64,000 nt of DNA from Quadrisphaera setariae. GTDB taxonomy: Bacteria > Actinomycetota > Actinomycetes > Actinomycetales > Quadrisphaeraceae. Under the pieces are notes generated by a model, which was given only the letters and a program-made list of their open reading frames with translations, did not search any database and was not told the DNA's origin. The stretch covers positions 248,001 through 312,000 of the forward strand of contig NZ_VKAC01000007.1 of NCBI RefSeq assembly GCF_008041935.1, given 5' to 3'. Numbering within the stretch: position 1 is the stretch's first letter; each line of letters opens with the position of its first letter. The translations under genes and the position numbers were made by a program. Shown here one piece after another: positions 1-9,131 of this stretch.

Positions 1-1716
1 GCGGACCTCGACCACGCCCTCGGACAGGCGCTTGCCCACCGTGACGATGGTCGGCACGCCCACGAGCTCGGCGTCCTTGAACTTCACGCCCGGGCTGACG
101 CGGGGGCGGTCGTCCAGGAGCACGTCGAGGCCGGCGGCCACGAGCTCGGCGGCGAGGCGCTCGCCGCCCTCGACCACCGCGGCGTCCTTGCCCGCGACGA
201 CCACGTGCACGTCGACCGGGGAGACCGAGCGCGGCCACACCAGGCCCAGCTCGTCGTGGCCGGCCTCGGCGATGGCGGCCACGGCGCGGGAGACGCCGAC
301 GCCGTAGGAGCCCATGGTGACCGTGACGAGCTTGCCGTTCTCGTCGAGCACCTGCAGGCCGAGGGCCTCGGCGTACTTGCGACCCAGCTGGAAGATGTGA
401 CCCATCTCCATGCCGCGGGCGGTCTCCAGCGGACCGGAGCCGTCCGGCGCGGGGTCGCCGTCACGGACCTCAGCGGCGTCGATGGTGCCGTCGCCGGTGA
501 AGTCGCGGCCGGCCACGAGGCCGTAGACGTGCTTGCCGGGCTGGTCGGCGCCGGTGATCCACGCGGTGCCGGGGGCGATGCGCGGGTCGAGCAGGTAGCG
601 GATCCCGGTGGTGGCGGGCCGGCCGTCCTCGCCGGTCTCGCCGGTGGGCCGCAGACCCAGGCCGCCGGGGCCGATGTAGCCCTTCACCAGCTCGGGGTGC
701 TGGGCGAACTGCGCCTCGTCGAACGGCTCGACGGCGGCCGGCGAGACCGCGGCCTCGAGGCGCTTCGCGTCGACCTCGCGGTCACCGGGCACGCCGACGG
801 CCAGCGGCTCGGTGGAGCCGTCCGGGTGGCGCAGCAGCACGATGACGTTCTTCAGGGTGTCCGAGGCCTCCCACGGACGGTCCTCGCGCGGGTGCAGCTG
901 GTTGGAGACCGCCACCAGCGTGTCGATGGTGGGGGTGTCCGGGGTGTCGCGGACGACGGCGGGGGGTGCGTCGTCCCACCTCACCGGCTCGGGCGCGACC
1001 GTGGTGACGGCCTCGACGTTGGCGGCGTACCCGCCGGCGGAGCGGACGTAGGTGTCCTCGCCCTGCGGGCTGGGGTGGAGGAACTCCTCGCTGGCCGAGC
1101 CGCCCATCGCGCCGGAGACCGCGGAGACGATGACGTACTCCAGGCCCAGGCGGTCGAAGATGCGGACGTAGGCCTCGCGGTGGCGCTGGTAGGCCTTCTC
1201 CAGGCCGGCGTCGTCGACGTCGAAGGAGTAGCTGTCCTTCATGACGAACTCGCGGCCGCGCAGCAGGCCCGCGCGGGGCCGCGCCTCGTCGCGGTACTTC
1301 GTCTGGACCTGGTACAGGCTCAGCGGGAGGTCCTTGTAGGACGAGCACTGGTCCTTGACCAGCAGCGTGAACATCTCCTCGTGGGTCGGCGCGAGGAGGA
1401 AGTCGGCGCCGCGGCGGTCCTGGAGCCTGAAGAGGTTGGGGCCGTACTCCTCCCACCGGCCGGTCGCCTCGTAGGGCTCCTTGGGCAGCAGCGCGGGGAA
1501 GTGCACCTCCTGGGCGCCGATGGCGTCCATCTCCTCGCGGACGATGCGCTCGACCTTCCGGAGCACCCGCAGGCCCAGCGGCAGCCAGGAGAAGCCGCCC
1601 GGGGCGGCGCGGCGGATGTAGCCGGCGCGCACGAGCAGCTTGTGGCTGGCCAGCTCGGCGTCGGCCGGGTCCTCGCGCAGGGTGCGCAGGAGCAGCGTGG
1701 AGGTCCTCAACAGCAC
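1..1716 (-). CDS. proS: Prolyl-tRNA synthetase, 3' end off the window
   Basis: Charges tRNA-Pro with proline in the cytoplasm. The minus frame reads 572 codons without a stop to the window edge. It opens [20 protein letters not shown] and then gives the class II motif 1 region ([19 protein letters not shown]), motif 2 ([25 protein letters not shown]) and, near the end, motif 3 ([20 protein letters not shown]) followed by the anticodon-binding domain. Only about 15-20 C-terminal residues should be missing, since the last visible residues [12 protein letters not shown] are near the usual end. The GTG at 1714-1716 is chosen because it gives the usual bacterial-type N-terminus. In related actinobacteria proS follows ispG and a GNAT gene; here a DUF559 gene and a permease lie between. 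Confidence 0.95.
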   Translation of the reverse strand, partial: MLLRTSTLLLRTLREDPADAELASHKLLVRAGYIRRAAPGGFSWLPLGLRVLRKVERIVREEMDAIGAQEVHFPALLPKEPYEATGRWEEYGPNLFRLQDRRGADFLLAPTHEEMFTLLVKDQCSSYKDLPLSLYQVQTKYRDEARPRAGLLRGREFVMKDSYSFDVDDAGLEKAYQRHREAYVRIFDRLGLEYVIVSAVSGAMGGSASEEFLHPSPQGEDTYVRSAGGYAANVEAVTTVAPEPVRWDDAPPAVVRDTPDTPTIDTLVAVSNQLHPREDRPWEASDTLKNVIVLLRHPDGSTEPLAVGVPGDREVDAKRLEAAVSPAAVEPFDEAQFAQHPELVKGYIGPGGLGLRPTGETGEDGRPATTGIRYLLDPRIAPGTAWITGADQPGKHVYGLVAGRDFTGDGTIDAAEVRDGDPAPDGSGPLETARGMEMGHIFQLGRKYAEALGLQVLDENGKLVTVTMGSYGVGVSRAVAAIAEAGHDELGLVWPRSVSPVDVHVVVAGKDAAVVEGGERLAAELVAAGLDVLLDDRPRVSPGVKFKDAELVGVPTIVTVGKRLSEGVVEVR

Positions 1717-1776
1717 CCCCCGACCTTAGTGCCGCCCCTCACTCCGCCCGCGCGTCCCGAGGAGGCCAGCACCGCC

Positions 1777-1853
1777 GTGACGCCGGACGTGCAGAACTCC
1801 CGTCTGGGCGGTCAGGCAGCCGTGCTGAGCGACTTCTGCACGTCGGCCGTCAC
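1777..1853. repeat. 77-bp hairpin element, copy A (downstream of DUF559 gene)
   Basis: Two 20-bp arms, 1777-1796 (gtgacgccggacgtgcagaa) and 1834-1853, are inverted with two mismatches around a 37-nt loop. The second arm lies inside the 3' end of the DUF559 gene and encodes part of its last residues. Copy B upstream of the same gene has the same arms and exactly the same 37-nt loop length, but an unrelated loop sequence. It could serve as a terminator, a protein-binding site or an element end. Confidence 0.75.
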
Positions 1854-2702
1854 AGCGCACCGGCGTGCGGTCCGCTGCAAGGTGCTCGAGACCCACGCCT
1901 GGTCGAACATCACCTGCTCCCACGCGTACCGCAGGACCGTCCACCCGTCGGCGACCAGCTCGTCGTACCGGTGGCAGTCAGCAGCGAGGGCGGAGCGCCG
2001 GCCGTGCCACTCGAAGCTGTCCGCCTCGACCACGAGCCGCAGGGCCGGGTCGATCAGGTCGGGACGGATGCTGCCGGACTCGCCGTCCAGCCACACCTGC
2101 GGCAGCAGGCCTGTGAGGCCGGCGTCGAGGGCGATGCCTCGTAGCGCCGATTCGAAGGGATTGGCAGGACGCTCGGAGGCGTGCTCGGCGACGCGCCGCA
2201 CGGCGGCGCGACCCGCCCCGTGCGTGGCCTGCGCGCGGTCGAGGAGGTCGGCCCGGCTCACCAGGCCGCGCCGCAGGGCCGAGTCGCCGACAGCCAGGGC
2301 CTCGGGGAACGGCATGGTCCGGGCGCAGTCGACGACGGTGCGCAGGGGCGTGGTGACCCAGCCGTCGACGTCGTCGGGCGGGAGGTCAGCCCAGTGGCGC
2401 ACCAGCTGACCGCCGGTGGCCTTGCGGTTGCGCGGCACGGTCACGTGCGGCAGCGGCGGCGCGGTGACCAGGTCCATGAGCCACAGCTGGGCCGCACTGG
2501 CGTGGGAGGCGACACCGCTGGCGGCTGCCGCGGCCGCCAGCGGCGCCTTCCCGCTGGACAGCCCGTAGGTGCCCCGTGCCAGACGCACCACGCGGCCGCT
2601 GGCGAGCGCCCGCTCCAACGCCCGCCAGTCACACCCGACCTCCGCTCGGAGGGCGACGCCACCGCGCCGCCACAGCTCCCTGCACACCTCGTCGACGTCC
2701 AT
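1812..2702 (-). CDS. AbiEi-type antitoxin domain / DUF559 nuclease-fold protein
   Basis: The 296-residue protein starts MDVDEVCRELWRRGGVALRA. The N-terminal part (about 1-65) resembles the winged-helix domain of type IV AbiEi antitoxins, with the characteristic RLARGTYGL stretch. The C-terminal part (about 190-285) is a DUF559 fold of the PD-(D/E)xK nuclease superfamily, with the conserved IRPDLIDP, VVEADSFEWHG and DGWTVLRY. The usual catalytic lysine is absent from the EAD motif, as in many DUF559 proteins. The ATG at 2700-2702 is preferred over one 33 codons upstream because the longer form would encode part of hairpin copy B. No AbiEii toxin is adjacent. The gene stands alone between two matching hairpins, interrupting proS-GNAT synteny, so recent acquisition is plausible. 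Its function is not established. Confidence 0.8.
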   Translation of the reverse strand: MDVDEVCRELWRRGGVALRAEVGCDWRALERALASGRVVRLARGTYGLSSGKAPLAAAAAASGVASHASAAQLWLMDLVTAPPLPHVTVPRNRKATGGQLVRHWADLPPDDVDGWVTTPLRTVVDCARTMPFPEALAVGDSALRRGLVSRADLLDRAQATHGAGRAAVRRVAEHASERPANPFESALRGIALDAGLTGLLPQVWLDGESGSIRPDLIDPALRLVVEADSFEWHGRRSALAADCHRYDELVADGWTVLRYAWEQVMFDQAWVSSTLQRTARRCAVTADVQKSLSTAA

Positions 2703-2750
2703 GTGATCACCGTGGCGGAGCGCACCGGGAGTTGTGGATCTTGTCCACAG

Positions 2751-2827
2751 GTGTCGCCGGACGTGCAGAACCCGGCCGATGCGCCCTCTGGGGCCGGCCA
2801 CAGGGACTTCTGCACGTCCGGCGTCAC
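2751..2827. repeat. 77-bp hairpin element, copy B (upstream of DUF559 gene)
   Basis: Arms 2751-2770 and 2808-2827 pair with one mismatch around a 37-nt loop. The 2808-2827 arm is the exact reverse complement of arm 1777-1796 of copy A. The element sits 48 bp upstream of the DUF559 start, where AbiEi proteins are known to bind inverted repeats and repress themselves. It also lies just 3' of the permease gene end (2865 on the minus strand), so it could end that transcript. The loop contains its own ggccgg/ccggcc complementarity. Confidence 0.75.
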
Positions 2828-2864
2828 GCGACCGGCGTGCTGGACGGGACGTCGTCAGCGGGTG

Positions 2865-4187
2865 TCAGCGGGCGAGGTCGGGGCGGGGAGCCGAGGCGGG
2901 CGTGGCAGGCTCAGACGGGCCGGGGTCGGTGCCGCGCCAGCGGCCCAGCGCCGCCATGAGGTGGTAGAGGCCGACGGCGGCGATCGTGCCCAGCGCGATG
3001 CCGGTGAGCGTGAGGTCGCCGACGGTCAGCGTGTAGTTCGCGATGCCGATGATCAGCGCGACGCCGGCGCTGGTGAGGACCGCGGGGCGGGAGAAGTCGA
3101 CGCGGGCCTGCACCCAGATCCGCGCGCCCAGCACGCCGATGAGCCCGTAGAGCACCGTGCCGGCGCCCCCGAGCACCCCGGCGGGGACGCTGGCGATGAC
3201 CTCCCCGAACTTGGGGCTGAGCGACAGCAGCAGGGCGGTGGCGGCGGCCACGGCGTAGGCCGCCGTGGAGTAGACGCGGCTGGCGGCCATGACGCCGATG
3301 TTCTCGGCGTACGTGGTCGTGCCCGAGCCGCCGCCGAGCCCGGCGAGGGTGGTGGCGAGACCGTCGGCCATGAGCGCACGGCCGGTCAGCGGGTCGAGGT
3401 CGCGCCCGGTGAGAGCGGCCACGGAGCGGACGTGCCCGACGTTCTCCGCGACCAGCACCAGCACCACGGGCACGAAGACCGCGAGCACGGTGACGTCGAA
3501 GGTGGGCGCGGAGAACGTCGGCAGGCCCACCCAGTCGGCGGCCCGCACCTTCGAGAAGTCGACCTCGCCGCGCAGCCAGGCCACCAGGTAGCCGACCAGC
3601 ACCCCGAGCAGGATCGACAACCGCCCGAGCAGCCCCCTGAACAGCACCGACGCGAGCACGACCGCCGCGATCGTCACGACGGCGGTGACGGGGCCGGCCT
3701 GGACGTTGGTCCACGCCGCGGGCGCCAGGTTGAGCCCGATGAGCGCCACGATGGTCCCGGTGACCGCCGGCGGCAGCAGGCGCTCGATCCACGCGGCGCC
3801 GGCGCGGTGCACCACGAGGCCGACCAGCGCCAGCAGCACACCGGTGAGCACGACGCCGCCGAGAGCGGCGCCCGGCCCGCCGGTGGCTTGCGCCGCGCTG
3901 ATGGGCGCGATGAACGCGAAGCTGGAACCCAGGTAGCTGGGCAGGCGGCCGCGCGTGAGCAGCAGGAACAGCGCCGTGCCGACAGCGGAGAAGAACAGCG
4001 TGGTGGACGGCGGGAACCCGGTGATGAGCGGCACGAGGAAGGTCGCCCCGAACATCGCCACCACGTGCTGGACGCCGATGCCCACCGTCCGCGGCCAACT
4101 GAGCCTCTCGTCGGGGGCCACCACGGCCCCGGGGCCGGGGACGCTCCCGTCTCCGTGCAGCTTCCAGAACCCCCGCGTGCTCGCCAC
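2865..4187 (-). CDS. Uracil/xanthine permease, NCS2 family
   Basis: A 440-residue inner-membrane nucleobase:proton symporter with about 12-14 hydrophobic segments. Family signatures are the VLVAENVGHVRSV segment, whose glutamate binds the nucleobase in UraA, and GGGSGTTTYAENIGVMAASRVYS, the second discontinuous binding helix. The N-terminus RLSWPRTVGIGVQHVVAMFGATFLVPL is typical of UraA. The GTG at 4187 has a GGGTGAGGG stretch just upstream. The neighbouring genes give no pathway hint, since no pyrimidine salvage gene is adjacent. Uracil is the likeliest substrate by similarity, with xanthine as the alternative; residue-level specificity cannot be settled here. Confidence 0.9.
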   Translation of the reverse strand: MASTRGFWKLHGDGSVPGPGAVVAPDERLSWPRTVGIGVQHVVAMFGATFLVPLITGFPPSTTLFFSAVGTALFLLLTRGRLPSYLGSSFAFIAPISAAQATGGPGAALGGVVLTGVLLALVGLVVHRAGAAWIERLLPPAVTGTIVALIGLNLAPAAWTNVQAGPVTAVVTIAAVVLASVLFRGLLGRLSILLGVLVGYLVAWLRGEVDFSKVRAADWVGLPTFSAPTFDVTVLAVFVPVVLVLVAENVGHVRSVAALTGRDLDPLTGRALMADGLATTLAGLGGGSGTTTYAENIGVMAASRVYSTAAYAVAAATALLLSLSPKFGEVIASVPAGVLGGAGTVLYGLIGVLGARIWVQARVDFSRPAVLTSAGVALIIGIANYTLTVGDLTLTGIALGTIAAVGLYHLMAALGRWRGTDPGPSEPATPASAPRPDLAR

Positions 4188-4288
4188 GAACCCTCACCCT
4201 CACCCGTGCTGGACGCCGCCCGTGCCGCGCGGCCAGCAGACGGTAGTGGCTGCGGGAGGGCGTCGCTGACCAGCAGGCCGGGTGCAGC

Positions 4289-5161
4289 TCAGAACAGCAC
4301 GGTGGCGAAGGTGCCGACCCTCTCGAACCCGACCGCCTCGTAGGCGCGCATGGCGCGGGTGTTGTAGTCGTTGACGTAGAGGCTCACCACCGGGTAGCCG
4401 GCCACCTGGGTGGACAGGACGACGGCGGCCATGCCCGGCTCGGCGATCCCGCGGCCGCGGTGCTCGGGGTGCACCCAGACGCCCTGCACCTGCGCGACCC
4501 CGGGGGCCACGGCGCCGAGCTCGGCCTTGAAGACCACCTCGCGCGAGCTCCCGGTGCCCTCGATGCGCACGTAGGAGCGGCCGGCGGCCACGAGCTCCTC
4601 CACGCGGCGGCGGTAGGTGGCACCGCCGTCACCGGCGGTCGGCGAGTAGCCGACCTCCTCGGTGAACATGGCGATGCACGCGGGCACCAGCACGTCGAGG
4701 TCGTCGGTGGTGGCGCGCCGGACCGCGGTGTCGGGGGCCACCAGCGGCGGTGTGCGGATGGCCATGAGCGGCTGGTCGGGGCGCACGTCCCGGGCGGGGC
4801 CCCAGCTGCCCTGGAGCCGCTCCCACAGCCCGAGGACGTCGGGGGCGGAGCCGACCAGGGACGAGCAGCGGCGCCCGACACGACGGGCGCGGGCGGCGAA
4901 GGCGTCCAGCGCGAGCGCCTGCTCGGCAGGCGCCAGCGAGGGGCTCAGCACGGGGACGAGGTTGGCGCCGTCCCAGCAGATGGCGCTCAGGCGTCCAGGA
5001 CCTCCCCAGCCCCACAGCTGCCCGCCCAGCCGCGCGGGCGCGGCGCCGACCGCAGCGACGCGGCTGGTGACGAAGATGCTCGCCACCGGGTCCTGCGCGC
5101 ACAGCGCGAGGACGTCGGCGCGGTCGGCGTCGTCGAGGACGCGCAGCGGGCTGCGGAACAC
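4289..5161 (-). CDS. GNAT acetyltransferase with DUF4081 N-terminal domain
   Basis: A 290-residue cytoplasmic protein from a GTG at 5161. Residues about 1-130 match the DUF4081 region (DRADVLALCAQDPVASIFVTSRV, WDGANLVPVL). The rest is a GNAT fold with the acetyl-CoA loop QVQGVWVHPEHRGRGIAEPGM and the C-terminal YVNDYNTRAMRAYEAVGF helix. In the usual acetyl-CoA signature Q/RxxGxG/A, this protein has RGRGIA. It follows ispG, as in most Actinomycetes, where this gene normally precedes proS. The substrate is unknown; conservation of context suggests a housekeeping acetylation, not drug resistance. Start choice rests on similarity to the family's RVLDDADRADVLAL opening. Confidence 0.85.
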   Translation of the reverse strand: MFRSPLRVLDDADRADVLALCAQDPVASIFVTSRVAAVGAAPARLGGQLWGWGGPGRLSAICWDGANLVPVLSPSLAPAEQALALDAFAARARRVGRRCSSLVGSAPDVLGLWERLQGSWGPARDVRPDQPLMAIRTPPLVAPDTAVRRATTDDLDVLVPACIAMFTEEVGYSPTAGDGGATYRRRVEELVAAGRSYVRIEGTGSSREVVFKAELGAVAPGVAQVQGVWVHPEHRGRGIAEPGMAAVVLSTQVAGYPVVSLYVNDYNTRAMRAYEAVGFERVGTFATVLF

Positions 5162-5221
5162 AGCGGCATCCTGCCGGTCTGCCGGGCGGTCGCGAGCGGG
5201 GAGGTTCCCGTTCGGCCCGCC

Positions 5222-5243
5222 CAGCCCGCCACCAGCCCGCCAC
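5222..5243. repeat. 11-bp tandem repeat, two exact units
   Basis: cagcccgccac occurs twice back to back between ispG and the GNAT gene, followed by a decayed third unit. The 11-bp period matches arrays at 24110-24131 and 53833-53876, although the unit differs. Confidence 0.6.
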
Positions 5244-5286
5244 CAGCCGATGAGCAGCCCTGTCGAGCGGGAGGTCAGGCGGCTGG

Positions 5287-6450
5287 TCAGCCGACGGAGA
5301 CGGACGGCGCGGCGCCCTCGACCTCGCCCATCTCGGCGGCCAGGCGGTTGGCCTCCTCGATCAGCGTCGCGACGATGTCGTGCTCGGGGACGGTCTTGAT
5401 GACCTGCCCCTTGACGAAGATCTGGCCCTTGCCGTTGCCGGAGGCGACGCCGAGGTCGGCCTCGCGGGCCTCGCCCGGGCCGTTCACGACGCAGCCCATG
5501 ACCGCGACGCGCAGCGGCACGCTCATGCCCTCCAGACCGGCCGTGACCTGGTCGGCGAGGGTGTAGACGTCCACCTGGGCGCGCCCGCAGGAGGGGCAGG
5601 AGACGATCTCCAGCTTGCGCTCGCGCAGGTTGAGCGACTGCAGGATCTGGAGGCCGACCTTGACCTCCTCCACGGGAGGTGCGGAGAGCGAGACGCGGAT
5701 GGTGTCGCCGATGCCCTGGCTCAGCAGCGCGCCGAAGGCCGTGGCGGACTTGATGGTGCCCTGGAAGGCGGGCCCAGCCTCGGTGACGCCCAGGTGCAGG
5801 GGCCAGTCGCCCTTCTCGGCGAGCAGCTCGTAGGCGCGCACCATGACCACCGGGTCGTTGTGCTTCACGGAGATCTTGAAGTCGTGGAAGTCGTGCTCCT
5901 CGAAGAGCGAGGCCTCCCACACCGCGGACTCCACGAGGGCTTCCGGGGTGGCCCTGCCGTGCTTGTCCATGATCCGCTTGTCGAGCGACCCGGCGTTGAC
6001 GCCGATGCGGATGGACGTGCCGTGGTCCTTCGCCGCGCGGGCGATCTCCTTGACCTGGTCGTCGAACTTGCGGATGTTGCCGGGGTTCACCCGGACGGCC
6101 GCGCAGCCGGCCTCGATGGCCGTGAAGACGTACTTCGGCTGGAAGTGGATGTCGGCGATCACGGGGATCTGCGACTTCTTGGCGATGATGTGCAGGACGT
6201 CGGCGTCGTCCTGGCTGGGGCACGCGACGCGCACGATGTCGCAGCCCGACGCGGTGAGCTCCGCGATCTGCTGCAGCGTGGCGTTGATGTCCGTGGTCGG
6301 CGTCGTCGTCATGGACTGCACGCTCACCGGCGACTCGCTGCCGACGCCCACCGAGCCGACCTTGATCTGTCGGGTGGTGCGGCGCGGCGCCAGGACGGGC
6401 GGCGCCTCCTTGACGCTCGGCATGCCGAGGCTGACCGGGACCGATGCCAT
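5287..6450 (-). CDS. ispG: 4-hydroxy-3-methylbut-2-enyl diphosphate synthase
   Basis: A 387-residue Fe-S enzyme of the MEP isoprenoid pathway that converts MEcPP to HMBPP. The N-terminal TIM barrel shows [20 protein letters not shown] and [15 protein letters not shown]. The C-terminal 4Fe-4S part carries [19 protein letters not shown] and [20 protein letters not shown], with the three ligand cysteines (CPSC and GCVVNGPGE). Length is typical of bacterial GcpE. It lies 54 bp downstream of rseP and in the same direction as dxr, two steps of one pathway plus a membrane protease, a standard actinobacterial arrangement. Confidence 0.97.
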   Translation of the reverse strand: MASVPVSLGMPSVKEAPPVLAPRRTTRQIKVGSVGVGSESPVSVQSMTTTPTTDINATLQQIAELTASGCDIVRVACPSQDDADVLHIIAKKSQIPVIADIHFQPKYVFTAIEAGCAAVRVNPGNIRKFDDQVKEIARAAKDHGTSIRIGVNAGSLDKRIMDKHGRATPEALVESAVWEASLFEEHDFHDFKISVKHNDPVVMVRAYELLAEKGDWPLHLGVTEAGPAFQGTIKSATAFGALLSQGIGDTIRVSLSAPPVEEVKVGLQILQSLNLRERKLEIVSCPSCGRAQVDVYTLADQVTAGLEGMSVPLRVAVMGCVVNGPGEAREADLGVASGNGKGQIFVKGQVIKTVPEHDIVATLIEEANRLAAEMGEVEGAAPSVSVG

Positions 6451-6504
6451 GCGACCAGTATCCCCCGCCGCTCCCGTGCTGCTCGTGGCGGACCAGCGGG
6501 CGGA

Positions 6505-7899
6505 TCAGCCCAGCGTGATCGGCCTCACCACGTCGGCGTACAGCAGCAGCCCCGACATCGCGATGATCACGAGCGTGACGGCGTAGGTGACCGGCAGCAG
6601 CTTGGCGAGGTCGAACGGGCCGGGGTCGGGGCGACCGCGCCAGGAGGCCACCTTGCGGCGGGCCCCCTCCCACAGCGCCCCGGCCACGTGGCCGCCGTCC
6701 AGCGGCAGCAGCGGCACGAGGTTGAAGACGAACAGCGCCAGGTTGAGCGAGCCCAGCACGGACACGATGGCGGCCACGCGCTGCCCGGTGGACGTGAACA
6801 GGTCGCTGCTCGCGATCTCCCCCGAGAGGCGACCGACGCCCACGATGCCGATCGGCCCGTTGGGGTCGCGCGGGCCGTCCCCGAAGGCGGCCTGGGCCAC
6901 CCCGACCATGCGCTGCGGCAGCGTCAGGACGATCTTGGCGACGCTCCAGGTCTGCTCGACCATGAACCCCGGGACGGCGGTGACCGGCTGGGGCACCACC
7001 TCGGCGCTCGGCGTCACGCCGAGGAAGCCCACGCGGTCGGTGAGCACGGTGCCGTCGGGCGCCGTCTCGACGGCACCGGAGGAGGACACCCGCGCCACCT
7101 GGTTGGGGATGATGGGCGCCTGCAGGGTGAGCTGCTGCCGGCCGCGCTCCACGACGATCGGCACGGTCCTGTCGGCCGCGGCCCGGATGGCCTGCTGCAC
7201 GCGCGTCCAGTCACCGTCCGCGGCGATCCTGTCGACGGAGATGATCCGGTCGCCCTGCTGCAGGCCCGCCTCGGCGGCCGGGCTGGCGGGGTCGCCCGGG
7301 GCGCACTCGGTCTGCCCGCTGCCGGCGGGCAGCACGCACTGCGAGACCGAGCTCACCACGGGCGTGGTCTGGGGCAGGCCCGTGGTCGTGATGTAGGCGC
7401 CGAGCAGCACCGTCGCGATGACGAGGTTGACCACGGGGCCGCCGAGCATGACGACGACCCGCTTGCCCACGGGCAGGCGGTGGAAGGAGCGGTGCTCCTC
7501 CCCGGGCACGACCTCCTCGGCGGCCTGGGCGCGGGCGTCGGCGGCCATCTGCGCGAACGGGCCCTGGCGCCGCTGCCGGCGCACCCGTCCAGCGGCAGCG
7601 GCGTCTCCCTCGAGGGCGCGCGCCTCGTCGTCGACGCGCTCCTCCACCACGGCGGTGAGCGGCGCGTACATGCCGACCATCCGCACGTAGCCGCCGAGCG
7701 GGATCGCCTTGACGCCGTACTCGGTCTCACCGCGCCGGCGGGACCACAGCGTCGGCCCGAAGCCGACCATGTACTGCGTCACCTTCACTCCGAAGCGCTT
7801 GGCGGGCAGCAGGTGCCCCACCTCGTGCAGGGCGATGGAGATCCCCAGCCCGAGGACGAACACCCCGACGCCGACGACCCACGCCACGACCTCACCCAC
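6505..7899 (-). CDS. Site-2 zinc metalloprotease (RseP/Rip1 family)
   Basis: A 464-residue intramembrane protease that cleaves anti-sigma factors or other single-pass membrane proteins. The first membrane segment carries the zinc site ALHEVGHLLPAKRFGVKV (HEVGH). A PDZ domain lies around residues 215-290 (AGLQQGDRIISVDRIAADGDW). The second zinc-ligand segment is FNLVPLLPLDGGHVAGAL, followed by a last membrane helix. An insert rich in charged residues near 85-130 (AADARAQAAEEVVPGEEHRSF) lies between the first membrane segments, as in other actinobacterial members. It starts 3 bp after dxr ends, so the two are almost certainly co-transcribed. Its natural substrates cannot be inferred from this window. 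Confidence 0.93.
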   Translation of the reverse strand: MGEVVAWVVGVGVFVLGLGISIALHEVGHLLPAKRFGVKVTQYMVGFGPTLWSRRRGETEYGVKAIPLGGYVRMVGMYAPLTAVVEERVDDEARALEGDAAAAGRVRRQRRQGPFAQMAADARAQAAEEVVPGEEHRSFHRLPVGKRVVVMLGGPVVNLVIATVLLGAYITTTGLPQTTPVVSSVSQCVLPAGSGQTECAPGDPASPAAEAGLQQGDRIISVDRIAADGDWTRVQQAIRAAADRTVPIVVERGRQQLTLQAPIIPNQVARVSSSGAVETAPDGTVLTDRVGFLGVTPSAEVVPQPVTAVPGFMVEQTWSVAKIVLTLPQRMVGVAQAAFGDGPRDPNGPIGIVGVGRLSGEIASSDLFTSTGQRVAAIVSVLGSLNLALFVFNLVPLLPLDGGHVAGALWEGARRKVASWRGRPDPGPFDLAKLLPVTYAVTLVIIAMSGLLLYADVVRPITLG

Positions 7900-7902
7900 C
7901 GC

Positions 7903-9099
7903 TCAGACCCCCACCAGCTCGCGGGCGCGCGTGCGCGCCCAGCCCTCTGCCGCCAGCACGTCGTCCACCGTCAGCCCCTCACCTGGGAGCGCGCTGTGCT
8001 CCCCCACCACGCGGGCGACGGTGTCCACGACGCCCAGGAACGGCAGCCCTCCGCCGAGGAACGCGGCGACGCACTCCTCGTTCGCGGCGTTGAAGACCGC
8101 CGGCGCGGTACCGCCCGTGGTCGCGGCGGCCCGCGCGAGGGCCACTGCGGGGAAGGCCTCCTCGTCGAGCGGCTCGAAGGTCCACGTGGTGGCCTGCCTC
8201 CAGTCGATGCCGTAGTCGGCGCGCTCCACCCGGTCCGGCCACCCCATGCCCAGGGATATCGGCAGGCGCATGTCCGGGGGTGAGCACTGGGCGAGGGTCG
8301 AGCCGTCGGTGAACTCCACCATGGAGTGCACCACCGACTGCGGGTGGACGACGACGTCGACGCGCTCCAGCGGGATCCCGAAGAGCAGGTGCGCCTCCAC
8401 CACCTCGAGCGCCTTGTTGACCATGGTCGCGGAGTTGGTGGTGACCACCGGGCCCATCGCCCACGTCGGGTGGGCCAGCGCCTGCTCGGGCGTGACGTCG
8501 GCCAGGGAGGCGCGCGAGCGCCCGCGGAACGGCCCGCCGGAGGCGGTGAGGACCAGCCGTCGCACCTCCGCGGCGGACCCGCCCCGCAGGCACTGGGCGA
8601 TGGCGGAGTGCTCGGAGTCGACCGGGACCACCTGGCCGGGGGCGGCCAGCGCCGTGACCAGCGGCCCGCCCACCACCAGCGACTCCTTGTTGGCCAGCGC
8701 CAGGGTGGTGCCCGCCTCCAGGGCCGCGAGCGTGGGCCGCAGGCCCACCGAGCCCGTCATGCCGTTGAGGACGACGTCGGCGGGACGGCGGGCCAGCTCG
8801 ACGGCCGCCTCCGGCCCGGCGAGCACCTCCGGCGCCCAGCCGGCGCGCCCGGCCGTCCGCGCCGCGGAGGCCAGGTGGTCGCGCAGCGCGCCCTCCGCGG
8901 AGGCGTCGGCCACGCCGACCGCCTGCACGTCGAGCCGGACCGCCTGCTCCGCCAGCTGGCGCAGCCGCCCCGGGTCGGAGCCGCCCGCGGCGACCGCCAC
9001 CACGCGGAACCTGTCGGGAGCGCTGGCGACGACGTCCTCGGCCTGCGTGCCGATCGATCCGGTGGAGCCCAGGAGGACGACGTCGCGCGCGCTGCTCAC
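7903..9099 (-). CDS. dxr: 1-deoxy-D-xylulose-5-phosphate reductoisomerase
   Basis: A 398-residue NADPH-dependent enzyme for the second MEP pathway step, DXP to MEP. It shows the Rossmann motif [11 protein letters not shown] at the N-terminus, [12 protein letters not shown], the metal-binding [13 protein letters not shown], the flexible loop [11 protein letters not shown], and [26 protein letters not shown]. Length and motif order are complete. The GTG at 9099 lies only about 30 bp from the start of the divergent YbhN-like gene, so the promoters must overlap. Confidence 0.97.
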   Translation of the reverse strand: MSSARDVVLLGSTGSIGTQAEDVVASAPDRFRVVAVAAGGSDPGRLRQLAEQAVRLDVQAVGVADASAEGALRDHLASAARTAGRAGWAPEVLAGPEAAVELARRPADVVLNGMTGSVGLRPTLAALEAGTTLALANKESLVVGGPLVTALAAPGQVVPVDSEHSAIAQCLRGGSAAEVRRLVLTASGGPFRGRSRASLADVTPEQALAHPTWAMGPVVTTNSATMVNKALEVVEAHLLFGIPLERVDVVVHPQSVVHSMVEFTDGSTLAQCSPPDMRLPISLGMGWPDRVERADYGIDWRQATTWTFEPLDEEAFPAVALARAAATTGGTAPAVFNAANEECVAAFLGGGLPFLGVVDTVARVVGEHSALPGEGLTVDDVLAAEGWARTRARELVGV

Positions 9100-9131
9100 G
9101 TCCCCATCCTCGCGCGCCGATGATGGGGGCG

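Noticed and set aside
1-1716. Possible broken proS, since no complete gene is seen in this frame
   Set aside because: The frame is intact and simply leaves the window; all motifs are present in order.
1812-2702. Complete AbiE toxin-antitoxin system
   Set aside because: No AbiEii nucleotidyltransferase toxin is adjacent on either side.
4289-6673. Possible fusion of ispG region with the GNAT gene (794 codons)
   Set aside because: The upstream part is ispG in the wrong frame; the true GNAT starts near 5161.
5380-8283. Plus-strand frame of 967 codons opposite ispG-rseP-dxr
   Set aside because: Antisense shadow; repeated charged residues and no family match.
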